DNA of 64,000 nucleotides from OMPR01 sp965183835 (GCA_965183835.1 CBCYME010000010.1:1-64000), one strand, 5' to 3'; numbered from the stretch's first letter, positions 35,169-44,143 are shown. Program-made: numbers and translations. Notes: generated from the letters alone by a model not told the origin.

Positions 35169-35474
35169 TTACCAGCTCGATTTCACCATACCGGGGATCT
35201 GGCCAGAAGAGCCCAGGTCCCGCAGAGCGATACGGCTGATCTTCAGCTTACGGTAGTAAGCGTGAGGACGGCCGGTCAGCTGGCAGCGGTTGTGCAAACG
35301 AACTGCCGAGCTGTTGCGCGGCAATTTTGCCAGCTTCAGAGAAGCGCGAAAACGCTCTTCCATCGGCTTGGACTCGTCACTTACGATCGCTTTCAGCTCA
35401 GCGCGTTTGGCAGCGTATTTTGCCACCAGGCGCTCGCGCTTCTTTTCGCGTTCGATCATTGCTTTTTTAGCCAT
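35169..35474 (-). CDS. rpsN: 30S ribosomal protein S14 (zinc-free long form)
   Basis: A 101-residue S14. It begins MAKKAMIEREKKRERLVAKY, and the C-terminal SRIALRDLGSSGQIPGMVKSSW is invariant. The long form without the zinc-ribbon cysteines is present: only one Cys is seen, in RCQLTGRPHAYYRK. Confidence 0.97.
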   Translation of the reverse strand: MAKKAMIEREKKRERLVAKYAAKRAELKAIVSDESKPMEERFRASLKLAKLPRNSSAVRLHNRCQLTGRPHAYYRKLKISRIALRDLGSSGQIPGMVKSSW

Positions 35475-35491
35475 GTCTAATCCTCCCGCGC

Positions 35492-36052
35492 TTAAGCGTT
35501 GAACGGCATGTTGAGAGCTTTCAACAGTGCCTTAGCTTCAGCGTCAGTATTCGCTGTGGTGGTAATTACGATGTCCATGCCCCAAGTTTCATCAACTTTA
35601 TCAAAGTCGATTTCTGGGAACACGATGTGCTCTTTCATGCCCATGGCAAAGTTGCCACGACCATCGAAAGAAGGCTTAACACCACGAAAGTCACGAATGC
35701 GAGGCATCGCGATAGTGATCAGACGGTCGAGGAATTCGAACATCCGGTCGCCACGCAGAGTAACCTTGGTACCCAGAGGCATTTCTTCGCGAACGCGAAA
35801 GCCAGCAATGGATTTTTTCGCTTTGGTTGCGACAGCGCGTTGACCTGCGATCAGCGTCAGATCCTCAACAGCCGATTTGGCTTTCTTGGAATCTCTGACA
35901 GCTTCTGCGCCACAGCCGATGTTCAGAACGATTTTTTCCAGACCAGGGATCTGCATGTCGTTCTTGTAACCGAACTCTTCTTTCAGCGCAGGGCGAATAG
36001 TTTCGCGGTACTGAGCCTTCAGGCGGGGTGTGTACTTTGCAGAATCAAGCAT
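35492..36052 (-). CDS. rplE: 50S ribosomal protein L5
   Basis: A 186-residue L5, a 5S rRNA-binding protein of the central protuberance. Typical are MQIPGLEKIVLNIGCGAEAV, the QRAVATKAKKSIAGFRVREEM block and the GMDIVITTTANTDAEAKALL tail. Its ATG lies 8 bases inside the rplX coding end, so the two are translationally coupled. Confidence 0.98.
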   Translation of the reverse strand: MLDSAKYTPRLKAQYRETIRPALKEEFGYKNDMQIPGLEKIVLNIGCGAEAVRDSKKAKSAVEDLTLIAGQRAVATKAKKSIAGFRVREEMPLGTKVTLRGDRMFEFLDRLITIAMPRIRDFRGVKPSFDGRGNFAMGMKEHIVFPEIDFDKVDETWGMDIVITTTANTDAEAKALLKALNMPFNA

Positions 36053-36356
36053 CGATCACGTCCCCTGTGGTCTTAGCGAAGCGCACTTTCTTGTCGCCTT
36101 CCATGCGGAAGCCAACACGAGTTGCTTTACCATTTGCGTCCAACAGAGCCAGGTTGCTCAATTCGATCGGCATCGCCTTAGGGATGCGACCGCCTTGGCT
36201 GGTCTGTGTCTGACGTGTGGCGCGGATAGCGACGTTTACACCATCGACGATTGCTTTGCCTGCAGACGGGTCAACAGAGGTGATAGAACCCTCTTTGCCT
36301 TTGTCTTTGCCGGCCAGCACGACGACTTTATCGCCTTTGCGGAGTTTAGCAGCCAT
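36045..36356 (-). CDS. rplX: 50S ribosomal protein L24
   Basis: A 103-residue L24 with the KOW motif at its start (KLRKGDKVVVLAGKDKGKEG). It continues with GVNVAIRATRQTQTSQGGRI and ends VGFRMEGDKKVRFAKTTGD. It is an early assembly protein near the exit tunnel. Overlaps rplE by 8 bases and lies 2 bases after rplN. Confidence 0.98.
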   Translation of the reverse strand: MAAKLRKGDKVVVLAGKDKGKEGSITSVDPSAGKAIVDGVNVAIRATRQTQTSQGGRIPKAMPIELSNLALLDANGKATRVGFRMEGDKKVRFAKTTGDVIDA

Positions 36357-36358
36357 AG

Positions 36359-36727
36359 TTACAGCACCTCCGGAGCAAGCGAGATGATTTTCATGAAGTT
36401 CTTGCCGCGAAGCTCACGAACAACTGGGCCAAAGATACGTGTACCTACGGGCTCATTGTTGTTGTTCAAGATAACAGCAGCGTTGCGATCAAAGCGGATC
36501 GCTGTGCCATCATCACGACGGACTTCTTTAGCGGTGCGTACGACGACGGCCTTACGGACGTCCCCTTTTTTAACGCGACCACGTGGAATGGCTTCTTTAA
36601 CCGAAACGACAATGATGTCGCCTACGGAAGCGTACTTACGCTTAGAGCCACCCAGAACCTTGATGCACTGAACTCGGCGAGCGCCGGAGTTGTCAGCAAC
36701 ATCCAGGTTTGTTTGCATCTGGATCAT
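36359..36727 (-). CDS. rplN: 50S ribosomal protein L14
   Basis: A 122-residue L14. MIQMQTNLDVADNSGARRV is the near-invariant start. RGRVKKGDVRKAVVVRT and the ending IISLAPEVL match. It forms intersubunit bridge B8. The 100-base gap to rpsQ holds no other gene that I can support. Confidence 0.98.
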   Translation of the reverse strand: MIQMQTNLDVADNSGARRVQCIKVLGGSKRKYASVGDIIVVSVKEAIPRGRVKKGDVRKAVVVRTAKEVRRDDGTAIRFDRNAAVILNNNNEPVGTRIFGPVVRELRGKNFMKIISLAPEVL

Positions 36728-36829
36728 ATGGTTTCTCCCGACCTATGGGACACTGCGATGCATTGCAGATTTATTTCCCAGGGTTTCGACAAACTGTTTA
36801 GCCTGTCGCTTATGGGACCTTGCGGTCTC

Positions 36830-37060
36830 TTAAGCTTCCAGAACTTCCCAGCGTTTCGTTTTCGATTTCGGCGCGCATTCGATGATACGAACAGAGTCGC
36901 CGACCTTGAAGACGTTCTTCTCATCGTGAGCCCGGTACTTTTTGGACTTACGGATGGTTTTCTTCAGAACGGGGTGTGTGAAGCGGCGTTCAACCGAGAC
37001 TGTTACGGTCTGGGCGTTGGCGTCGCTGGTCACGGTGCCTGTGAGGATACGTTTGGGCAT
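36830..37060 (-). CDS. rpsQ: 30S ribosomal protein S17
   Basis: A 76-residue S17. It starts MPKRILTGTVTSDANAQTVT and has the loop HPVLKKTIRKSKKYRAHDE. It ends in the short form without the long tail of some species. Thirteen bases after rpmC. Confidence 0.97.
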   Translation of the reverse strand: MPKRILTGTVTSDANAQTVTVSVERRFTHPVLKKTIRKSKKYRAHDEKNVFKVGDSVRIIECAPKSKTKRWEVLEA

Positions 37061-37073
37061 ACTATCAGGCTCC

Positions 37074-37280
37074 TTATTCTTCGGAAGCTGCGGCAGCAGC
37101 TTTTTGGTTCAGGATGGTTTTCACACGGGCAGCACTGCGGCGAGCCGCTTTGATACCTGATGTGTTTTCCAGCTGACCTGTGGCCTGTTGAAAGCGGAGG
37201 TTGAAACCCTCTTTCTTCAGGTTGACCAGTTCCTCACGGAGCTGATCCGGTGTTTTATCACGCAGTTCGTTGGCGTTCAT
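37074..37280 (-). CDS. rpmC: 50S ribosomal protein L29
   Basis: A 68-residue L29. It reads MNANELRDKTPDQLREELVN, then LKKEGFNLRFQQATGQLENT, and the third helix VKTILNQKAAA follows. In the standard S10 operon it follows rplP immediately. Here rplP is 3.7 kb upstream, and rpmC is first behind its own promoter at 37398-37426. Confidence 0.97.
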   Translation of the reverse strand: MNANELRDKTPDQLREELVNLKKEGFNLRFQQATGQLENTSGIKAARRSAARVKTILNQKAAAAASEE

Positions 37281-37397
37281 CGCCTTTTCCTTTTCTCAAA
37301 ACACCAGAAGGCCCCGCTAAAGGGTCACCTTTGACCTGGTGGATGAATGAAGCACACACGAATCCCCTGCCTTGGCAAGGAATCCGCAAGATGACGC

Positions 37398-37426
37398 TCT
37401 ATAGGGGAGGTTTGGATGGGGGGCAA
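37398..37426 (-). promoter_or_regulatory. Sigma70-type promoter of the rpmC-rpmD module
   Basis: Minus strand TTGCCC (37426-37421), 17 bases, TATAGA (37403-37398). It gives a leader of about 110 bases before rpmC. Confidence 0.55.
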
Positions 37427-37476
37427 GGGAAAGTTTCAAACCGGTGAAGCGCCCCAAATCCACCGGATAAAATCCA

Positions 37477-37740
37477 CTACAGTGTGCAGGCCTCTAACGC
37501 CTGACTTGCCACTAGAAGCGACGCCAGAATTGTCAGCCCCAAGACCACAATCTCAATTTTGGGTGTGTCCTTGCGCCCGCGTAGGCCAAACAGCACAGCA
37601 AAGCTTTCTTTCACGTTCCAGCCGGTCCGAAAGAGGATCAAACAGAACAGCACCATTATTCCCACTCCAAAATATGGAGTGGCTGCATCTATCGCCTGAA
37701 AAAGACAGGCGTTATTCCCACCGATAATTAAAGCTAACAC
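37477..37740 (-). CDS. Small membrane protein, unknown function
   Basis: An 87-residue product from a GTG start. Two hydrophobic segments, around VGIMVLFCLILFRTGW and IEIVVLGLTILASLLVA, are joined by a basic loop (FGLRGRKDT), which suggests a hairpin-like inner-membrane protein. I recognise no family. It overlaps the 3' end of the oxygenase gene by 29 bases on the same strand. That overlap is larger than usual, so the start may lie further in. Real gene is likelier than not. Confidence 0.45.
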   Translation of the reverse strand: MLALIIGGNNACLFQAIDAATPYFGVGIMVLFCLILFRTGWNVKESFAVLFGLRGRKDTPKIEIVVLGLTILASLLVASQALEACTL

Positions 37741-38332
37741 TGATCCGCTCCTCTTCGGCCATGTTCATGGGAACTTCGTGGCGCAACCAACTTTCCCACA
37801 GCAACACATCCCCCACATCCGGCTTCATATATATGAACGGCTTTAACTCGCGCCGCGCATCTTTCACACGGATGGGCGCGGCCATCATCATGGCGGACCG
37901 GGGATCTTCCAGCTTTAACGCGCTGGTACCTTCGGGCATCGACACATAAGTGGTGCCGGAAATCACGGAATGCGGATGGATATGACTGGCGTGCATGCCA
38001 CCCTCGGGCAGGATGTTGATCCAGAGATCTTCGAGCTTCAACGCGCGCCCATCCAGATCAAAGTCCAGATCCTTAGCAAAGGCCGCAACGTGCTGATCCA
38101 ACGACTCAACAATGTCCGCAAAAATCGGGAACCGCCACGGCAGGTCCGTTAGGGATGCATAGCTGGTGTAACCGGGATAGTCGTTATTCTCGCACCACTC
38201 CTGTCCTGCCTCATCATCTTCGGCAATCGAATAACACGACACCTCCAATTCTTGAGGGTCGATGGGTTTCCCGTGCTCAGACAAGTGGGCACGATACAGG
38301 CGGGTAACGAAGAGGGATTCAATCTGTGACAT
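37712..38332 (-). CDS. TIGR02466-type 2OG-Fe(II) oxygenase
   Basis: A 206-residue protein starting MSQIESLFVTRLYRAHL. The probable iron-binding set is the His pair in HASHIHPHSVISGTTYV and the His in SWLRHEVPMN, with RISVSFNYRWE as the 2-oxoglutarate-binding end. Length and motifs match the putative oxygenases of TIGR02466, which are common in marine alphaproteobacteria and cyanophages. The substrate is unknown. It is in the block inserted between rplP and rpmC. Confidence 0.85.
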   Translation of the reverse strand: MSQIESLFVTRLYRAHLSEHGKPIDPQELEVSCYSIAEDDEAGQEWCENNDYPGYTSYASLTDLPWRFPIFADIVESLDQHVAAFAKDLDFDLDGRALKLEDLWINILPEGGMHASHIHPHSVISGTTYVSMPEGTSALKLEDPRSAMMMAAPIRVKDARRELKPFIYMKPDVGDVLLWESWLRHEVPMNMAEEERISVSFNYRWE

Positions 38333-38418
38333 AAACAGGTGTTTAACGCAGTCCTGCGAATGGAGCGAGTGGGGAATGCACCTCCGGCGTTGTCAAAACG
38401 CCCCACTGACCGAGTATT

Positions 38419-39485
38419 CTACGACGTCATAGGAACCAAGAGAGAGCGGTCAGCGTCAACCAGCTCGACGTCATCCCAAGTCACCCCCGATGCCCCCAAG
38501 CGCACAACGACTTCTCGAGTAAACGAGTCGTCGTTTTCATAAGACAGAACGATATTTGTCGCGAGAACACCGCCCCGCCCCGCCTGCTCCTCCAAGCGTA
38601 TCGACCCAAGTGAATACGCCTCATCCTGCGTGCTGACCTCAAGCGACAAAAGATCTTCTCCCGGTTCGAAGTCATCTACTGAGAACGCCTGAACCTGGAG
38701 CGTCGAATCATCAATGCGGATCACATCAGTTGTAAGTGCGTTGGGTGCTTCGTCATAAGCAGACACCCCTCCTTCATCGACAAGAACTTCGAAGCGATCG
38801 GCACCAGCACCGCCAATCACACGTTGCTGCGCCGCAGAGTCTGCACCCTCAAAATTGGTGAATGCATCAAAGCGGATGGTATCATCACCCTCCCCACCCT
38901 CCGCAGAATTCACATGCCCTTCACCGCTCAGCCCGCCCCCAGCGGTCACGATGAAATCATTCCCGCCCCCGCCAAAGTATCGCCCAGAGGCCGCTAAACC
39001 TGCATCAATGGTGTCGTCCCCTTCACCACCCTCGGCCTGAACATTGAACCCCGACCAATCCCCAAACGCAATCGAGTCATCACCTTCGCCGCCAACTAGG
39101 GTTGGCGAGCTGAAATTTGTAGGGCCCCCATTGTAGGAAATGGTGTCGTTGCCGTCCCCACCTTCGATGGTTGCATATAGTGGGCTCGGAGAGTGTGAGG
39201 CGTCGGCCCCATCGAAATCAATAAGATCCGCCCCCGCCCCGCCATTGATGCTGTAGCTTTCGAAATTGGGCAAAACATCCAATTCATTCAGATCCGCGCC
39301 CGTCAGAACATCGTCCCCTTGTGTGCCAATAATCTGACTACCGTCGACGAGCCTGAAATCATCACCAATCGGCTCGCCAATACTTGGTCCTCCGCCTCTT
39401 CGGTAACTTCATCGTCGTCGTGATCCCAAAGGACAACGCCAGCAGCCATCGCTGCACCCAAGCCAAGCAATAGAAACAGTTCCAA
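38419..39485 (-). CDS. RTX-like calcium-binding repeat protein, apparent -1 frameshift near 39385-39402
   Basis: Two frames make one likely protein of about 355 residues. The upstream frame starts at TTG 39485 with a signal-anchor (MELFLLLGLGAAMAAGVVLW) and an acidic run, WDHDDDEVTEEAE. The downstream frame carries IIGTQGDDVLTG, then at least seven GGxGxDxxx nonapeptides (for example GGDGNDTIS, GGEGDDSIA, GGEGDDTID, GGGGNDFIV). These fold as a calcium-loaded parallel beta-roll. The C-terminal 140 residues have no repeats. The frames meet at about 39385-39402 in a GGAGG stretch, where one base appears missing. Either the assembly is wrong there or the gene is inactive. The role is unknown; such proteins are usually secreted or surface-bound. 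Confidence 0.7.
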
Positions 39486-39736
39486 ACCAGAAACCCCGAA
39501 ATCATTACATATACAATTCTCGAATTATAACATTACAACCCGAGTACAATTCTACAGCTAAACTATCCCGCCCAACGGCAAAAACTCAACCATTTCTAAA
39601 ACACCGGAAATAGAAGGGGTTAAATACCACGGCTGCCGACCTGATAAAGCGGCATGGTCGATATAGCAGGTTCGCAAAAGGGCGAAGATTACCGATCCGC
39701 CCGATAAAGGCAGACCGGCATGTCATAGGAAAACGT

Positions 39737-40720
39737 TTAGGAGGCAGGCGCGTCGACGGCATCTTTCATAGCATCCTGACCCTTTTTCCACAGATTGCCC
39801 TGCCACAACTCCTCAAGCCCGGTTTCCCCGCTCGCCCCTTTGGTGGTGAGATAATCATAGTACGAGGTCGGTTTATGCCCGGTCAGATTATAGAAATCCG
39901 GGCTGGAGCGCGTGTAAAACCCGTTTGTCAGATATTCAAAGAACTCTGCACGTGTGCTGCCAAAATCAGCCTCGAAATCCACCATCGACTGGGCTCGGTA
40001 TTCGATCTCTTTATCCATCGCGCGACCAAGATCCGCTGCAATTTCCGACATCGACTGCGGTACTGGTCCGGTGATGTCATAGAACTTGTTGCCGTGACGC
40101 TCTGGCCCCTCAGTCAACACCACCTCGGCGGCCTCAGCAATATCGCGGGTGGCAACAAACGAATTGCGCATATCACCCAGTGGATTGCTGAACCAACCCT
40201 CGGCAGCAATGGTATCGCAATCTGTCTTCAGCAGATGGTTCATGAAGAAGTTGTTGCGCAGCGCGGTGACCGTCAGGCCTTCGTCGATCAACGCCTTTTC
40301 ACCCCACCAATAGTGCTGCAGCATCAAAGGAATTGATGCACCAGCGCGTGAGGCATGGGTGTCCGCGTCATAAGACGCCGTGTTGGTATCCGCGCCCATG
40401 CAGCTGACACGCACCACATGTTTGATGTCCGCTTTGCGCCGGCCCAGCTCTTTGCAAAAGGCCAGATGCCCTTCCAACATCGGATCCAGCGACGCGGAAT
40501 AAACAACGGTCACCCCATCAAGCGCTGCGGTCCATGTGTCGGCATTCGACAGATCAAAATGCACAACTTCGTCCGCCCCAAGCGCCTTGAGCTGATCCGC
40601 CTTGTCGGCGCTGAAATAGCAGGCACGCACCCGGATTGCATCATTGCGCGCAAGGCGTGCAACCAACTCTTTGCCAATGCGACCTGTCGCAGAGGTGATA
40701 AGGGCAGTTTGCTGAGACAT
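39737..40720 (-). CDS. NmrA/SDR-like NAD(P)-binding protein
   Basis: A 327-residue atypical SDR. The cofactor motif is ITSATGRIGKEL. The segments TWTAALDGVTVVYSASL and TALRNNFFMNHLLK fit the NmrA and NAD(P)H:quinone-type families, in which the catalytic YxxxK is not kept in place. Such proteins either reduce quinone-like substrates or sense the NADP/NADPH ratio. The C-terminal region (FYDITGPVPQSMSEIAADLG) is also family-typical. The 250-base gap beyond it (39486-39736) is AT-rich near the RTX gene and otherwise empty. Confidence 0.82.
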   Translation of the reverse strand: MSQQTALITSATGRIGKELVARLARNDAIRVRACYFSADKADQLKALGADEVVHFDLSNADTWTAALDGVTVVYSASLDPMLEGHLAFCKELGRRKADIKHVVRVSCMGADTNTASYDADTHASRAGASIPLMLQHYWWGEKALIDEGLTVTALRNNFFMNHLLKTDCDTIAAEGWFSNPLGDMRNSFVATRDIAEAAEVVLTEGPERHGNKFYDITGPVPQSMSEIAADLGRAMDKEIEYRAQSMVDFEADFGSTRAEFFEYLTNGFYTRSSPDFYNLTGHKPTSYYDYLTTKGASGETGLEELWQGNLWKKGQDAMKDAVDAPAS

Positions 40721-40899
40721 TGGGGTGTGCTCCTGAATTTGTTAGTTGAATTTCGAGACACTTCCACGAGGGAACGGTCCCATTTTGACGGAAACTACTG
40801 TTTGTTCTCTCAAAAGAATGGCCGATCGCGACAAAAAGAGATCGGGAAACAACATCCAAGGTTTCTTTTGCACCCCAAAAGAAGCCTCTGAAACAAAAA

Positions 40900-40927
40900 G
40901 GACCCCGCCGATTTCTCGGCGAGGTCC
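40900..40927 (-). terminator. Intrinsic terminator after rplP
   Basis: GGACC-C-CGCCGA (40900-40911) pairs with TCGGCG-A-GGTCC (40916-40927), with a T5 exit on minus. It ends the rplB-rplP module 26 bases after rplP. Confidence 0.85.
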
Positions 40928-40953
40928 ACAGTCCACTCTTACGAGGGAACGTT

Positions 40954-41367
40954 TTACCAGTCTTCGCGAACTACGACGCGAGTTTTGATCGGCAACTTCA
41001 TCGCGGCCAGGCGCAGGGCCTCACGTGCGATGTCGTCGTTTACGCCGTCAATCTCGAACATTACGCGGCCAGGCTTAACCTTGGCTGCCCAATAGTCCAC
41101 GGAACCCTTACCTTTACCCATACGGACTTCGGTAGGCTTCGAGGTCACGGGGGTGTCCGGGAAGATCCGGATCCATACACGACCTTGACGTTTCATGTGA
41201 CGGGTCATGGCACGACGTGCCGCTTCGATTTGACGGGCTGTTACACGCTCTGGCTGGAGCGCTTTCAGGCCGTATGTGCCGAAGTTCAGATCCGAACCGC
41301 CTTTTGCAAGACCGGCAATCCGGCCTTTGTGCATTTTGCGGAATTTAGTACGCTTTGGTTGAAGCAT
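40954..41367 (-). CDS. rplP: 50S ribosomal protein L16
   Basis: A 137-residue L16. It starts MLQPKRTKFRKMHKGRI and has TARQIEAARRAMTRHMKRQG with RIFPDTPVTSKPTEVRMGKG. It sits near the A-site and helps tRNA accommodation. Last gene of its module, with a terminator behind it instead of rpmC. Confidence 0.98.
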   Translation of the reverse strand: MLQPKRTKFRKMHKGRIAGLAKGGSDLNFGTYGLKALQPERVTARQIEAARRAMTRHMKRQGRVWIRIFPDTPVTSKPTEVRMGKGKGSVDYWAAKVKPGRVMFEIDGVNDDIAREALRLAAMKLPIKTRVVVREDW

Positions 41368-41380
41368 TGTTCAGCCTCCC

Positions 41381-42088
41381 TTAGCGACGACCGCCAGCAC
41401 CACGGGGTGCAGGGCCATCCTGGAGTTCCTGTGCTTTACGGTCACGCGCCTGCGGGTCGTGCTCCATGATTTCACCTTTGAAGATCCAAGTCTTGATCCC
41501 GATGATACCATAAGCAGTCTTTGCTTCTACGTGTGCGTAATCGATGTCGGCGCGCAGTGTGTGCAGAGGCACACGACCTTCGCGGTACCATTCAGTACGC
41601 GCGATTTCGGCGCCGCCCAGACGACCAGCGACGTTCACCCGGATACCCAGGGCGCCCATACGCATAGCGTTCTGAACCGCACGCTTCATAGCGCGACGGA
41701 AGGATACACGACGTTCCAACTGCTGAGCGATGGACTCGCCGACCAGAGCAGCGTCCAGTTCCGGCTTGCGGACTTCGACGATGTTCAGGTGCAGTTCGCT
41801 GTCTGTCATCACGGCAATTTTCTTGCGCAGCGTTTCGATGTCCGCGCCTTTTTTGCCGATGATTACACCAGGACGTGCAGTGTGGATCGTAACGCGGCAC
41901 TTTTTGTGCGGACGTTCGATGATCACACGTGCGATACCGGCCTGCTTGCACTCATCTTTGATGAAATCGCGGATTGCGAGATCTTCAAGCAGAAGATCGC
42001 CGTAATCTTTGGTGTCAGCATACCAGCGGCTGTCCCAGGTGCGGTTGACCTGAAGGCGCATGCCAATCGGATTGACTTTATTACCCAT
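41381..42088 (-). CDS. rpsC: 30S ribosomal protein S3
   Basis: A 235-residue S3. MGNKVNPIGMRLQVNRTWDS starts it. The KH domain has VIIERPHKKCRVTIHTARPG and VIIGKKGADIETLRKKI. It forms the mRNA entry channel helicase with S4 and S5. The ATG shares its A with the rplV TAA stop. Confidence 0.98.
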   Translation of the reverse strand: MGNKVNPIGMRLQVNRTWDSRWYADTKDYGDLLLEDLAIRDFIKDECKQAGIARVIIERPHKKCRVTIHTARPGVIIGKKGADIETLRKKIAVMTDSELHLNIVEVRKPELDAALVGESIAQQLERRVSFRRAMKRAVQNAMRMGALGIRVNVAGRLGGAEIARTEWYREGRVPLHTLRADIDYAHVEAKTAYGIIGIKTWIFKGEIMEHDPQARDRKAQELQDGPAPRGAGGRR

Positions 42089-42468
42089 TAGGCTTGCTCC
42101 TCAACTTGACGCACCGTGATGGTGATCTCCGAGAACGGCTTCAAGATCTTGCCGAACCGGCCACGAGCCCGCGGACGACCGCGCTTCATGGTCATGTTCT
42201 TACCCACATAGGCTTCGGCAACGATCAGCTCGTCAACGTCCAGATTGTGGTTGTTCTCGGCGTTAGCGATTGCGGACTGAAGGCACTTCTTCACGTCTGC
42301 TGCGATCCGCTTGTTCGAGAAAGTCAGATCGGTCAATGCACGATCAACTTTCTTGCCACGGATCATCGCGGCAACCAGGTTCAGCTTTTGCGGGCTGGTA
42401 CGGAGCATGCGCAGTTTTGCCATTGCTTCGTTGTCTGCCACGCGGCGGGGGTTCTTTTCCTTGCCCAT
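42088..42468 (-). CDS. rplV: 50S ribosomal protein L22
   Basis: A 126-residue L22. It has LRTSPQKLNLVAAMIRGKKV, and the beta-hairpin tip that lines the exit tunnel, MKRGRPRARGRFGKILKPFS. That loop is the site of macrolide resistance changes in other bacteria; I see a normal loop here. One-base overlap with rpsC. Confidence 0.98.
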   Translation of the reverse strand: MGKEKNPRRVADNEAMAKLRMLRTSPQKLNLVAAMIRGKKVDRALTDLTFSNKRIAADVKKCLQSAIANAENNHNLDVDELIVAEAYVGKNMTMKRGRPRARGRFGKILKPFSEITITVRQVEEQA

Positions 42469-42471
42469 GAC

Positions 42472-42750
42472 TTACTTCCGCTTCGCTTTTTTGTCAGCGG
42501 CGTGACCATAATAGGTACGAGTTGGCGAATATTCACCGAACTTCTGACCGATCATGTCTTCCGAGACGTTGACTGGAATGTGTTTATGGCCGTTGTACAC
42601 ACCGAATGTCAGACCCACGAACTGGGGCAGAATGGTGGAACGACGCGACCAAATTTTGATGACATCTTTGCGGCCCGACTCGCGCGCTGCTTCGGCTTTT
42701 TTAAGCACGTAAGCATCGACAAAAGGACCTTTCCATACAGAGCGAGACAT
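42472..42750 (-). CDS. rpsS: 30S ribosomal protein S19
   Basis: A 92-residue S19. It reads MSRSVWKGPFVDAYVLKKAE, then IKIWSRRSTILPQFVGLTFG and VSEDMIGQKFGEYSPTRTYY. It binds the head with S13. Three bases separate it from both rplB and rplV. Confidence 0.98.
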   Translation of the reverse strand: MSRSVWKGPFVDAYVLKKAEAARESGRKDVIKIWSRRSTILPQFVGLTFGVYNGHKHIPVNVSEDMIGQKFGEYSPTRTYYGHAADKKAKRK

Positions 42751-42753
42751 AGA

Positions 42754-43596
42754 TTAACGTCCCTTCTTCTTGGCGTGACGCGAGCGAATGATAAGCTTTT
42801 GCGACGCTTTGTTCTTGTTACGGGTGCGGGCACCTTTGGTCGGCTTACCCCAAGGAGTAACCGGGTGACGACCACCAGAGGTACGACCTTCACCACCACC
42901 GTGTGGGTGGTCGATCGGGTTCATAACAACACCACGAACCGACGGACGAATGCCTTTGTGGCGCATACGACCGGCTTTACCGTAGTTCTGGTTGCTGTTG
43001 TCTGGGTTCGACACGGCACCAACAGTGGCCATGCATTCCTGACGGACCAGGCGCAATTCGCCCGAGCTCAGACGGATCTGAGCATAACCACCATCACGAC
43101 CAACGAACTGAGCATAAGTACCAGCTGCGCGGGCAATCTGACCGCCTTTGCCGGGCTTCATTTCGATGTTGTGAACGATGGTACCGATCGGCATGCCCGA
43201 GAAAGGCATAGCGTTACCAGGCTTGATGTCAGCCTTAGTTGACGCAACCACTTGGTCACCAACAGCCAAACGCTGAGGCGCCAGGATATATGCCTGCTCA
43301 CCGTCTTCGTATTTGACCAGTGCGATGAATGCGGTCCGGTTCGGGTCATACTCGATCCGTTCAACGGTTGCCGCTACATCAAATTTGTTCCGTTTGAAGT
43401 CAACGATCCGGTAGAGGCGCTTGGCCCCACCCCCACGACGACGCGAGGTAATCCGTCCGGTGTTGTTCCGGCCACCCGATTTCGTCAGACCCTCAGTGAG
43501 GGCTTTGACGGGGCGTCCTTTCCAGAGCTCCGAACGGTCGATCAGCACCAGCCCACGCTGGCCTGGCGTCGTCGGCTTATACGACTTAAGTGCCAT
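42754..43596 (-). CDS. rplB: 50S ribosomal protein L2
   Basis: A 280-residue L2. MALKSYKPTTPGQRGLVLID is the start. The invariant histidine region is in MNPIDHPHGGGEGRTSGGRH, where His is needed for peptidyl transfer assembly. In most bacteria rplB follows rplW with no gap. Here 1.66 kb with three unrelated genes separates them. Confidence 0.98.
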   Translation of the reverse strand: MALKSYKPTTPGQRGLVLIDRSELWKGRPVKALTEGLTKSGGRNNTGRITSRRRGGGAKRLYRIVDFKRNKFDVAATVERIEYDPNRTAFIALVKYEDGEQAYILAPQRLAVGDQVVASTKADIKPGNAMPFSGMPIGTIVHNIEMKPGKGGQIARAAGTYAQFVGRDGGYAQIRLSSGELRLVRQECMATVGAVSNPDNSNQNYGKAGRMRHKGIRPSVRGVVMNPIDHPHGGGEGRTSGGRHPVTPWGKPTKGARTRNKNKASQKLIIRSRHAKKKGR

Positions 43597-43710
43597 GCTT
43601 TCTGTCTTCCGTTTAGCGTGCCAGACCTTAGGTTGTTGTCTTTGGTCCGGCTATGTTAAAGGCCCCCGCTCGCAAGTTTCACAAAGAAACCGACTACTAA
43701 GGTGCCTGAG

Positions 43711-43740
43711 ATATAGGGCCCCGAAGGTCCCCGATTCCAA
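43711..43740 (-). promoter_or_regulatory. Candidate promoter of the rplB-rplP module
   Basis: Minus strand TTGGAA (43740-43735), 18 bases, CTATAT (43716-43711). It is weaker than the other promoters of the cluster. The rest of 43597-43885 shows no gene. Confidence 0.4.
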
Positions 43741-43885
43741 AATCAAGAGCCCCGGAACGAATCCGAGGCTCCACGATTGGTGCGAGGTACCAGAGAATAT
43801 TGTAGGTGTCTATAGAGAGATCGCAGATTCAAAATGCCCGCATCCAAGCCGGGCAAGAAACCACATCAACCGGCCGTTTGCGCGA

Positions 43886-44062
43886 TCACTTTTTGTCGCG
43901 CGCGGCTTTCTCTTCCTTGGTCAGCTTATTGTTCCAGACATTCTTGCTCAACCCCAACTCGGGGTTTGCAGGCTTGGTCTTGCCAACGCTCACTTTACCG
44001 CCCTTGTTCAGGTATTCCTGAATCAGGGCGTCATCTGTCGTTTCTTTGGGGACATGTTTCAT
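43886..44062 (-). CDS. Small basic protein, unknown function
   Basis: A 58-residue product, MKHVPKETTDDALIQEYLNK at the start. Lysines are rich throughout, and it ends NKLTKEEKAARDKK. I recall similar short proteins in Rhodobacteraceae but know no function. I start at ATG 44062; an upstream in-frame codon at 44098 would add a cysteine-containing extension with no ribosome site. It lies in the rplB-rplW gap. Confidence 0.55.
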   Translation of the reverse strand: MKHVPKETTDDALIQEYLNKGGKVSVGKTKPANPELGLSKNVWNNKLTKEEKAARDKK

Positions 44063-44143
44063 ACAGGCGAGCCTATCTACCTCAATCACACAACGCAACG
44101 ACGGTTCTGGGGCAATACCCCATAGAGCCCACGACCAATTGCC

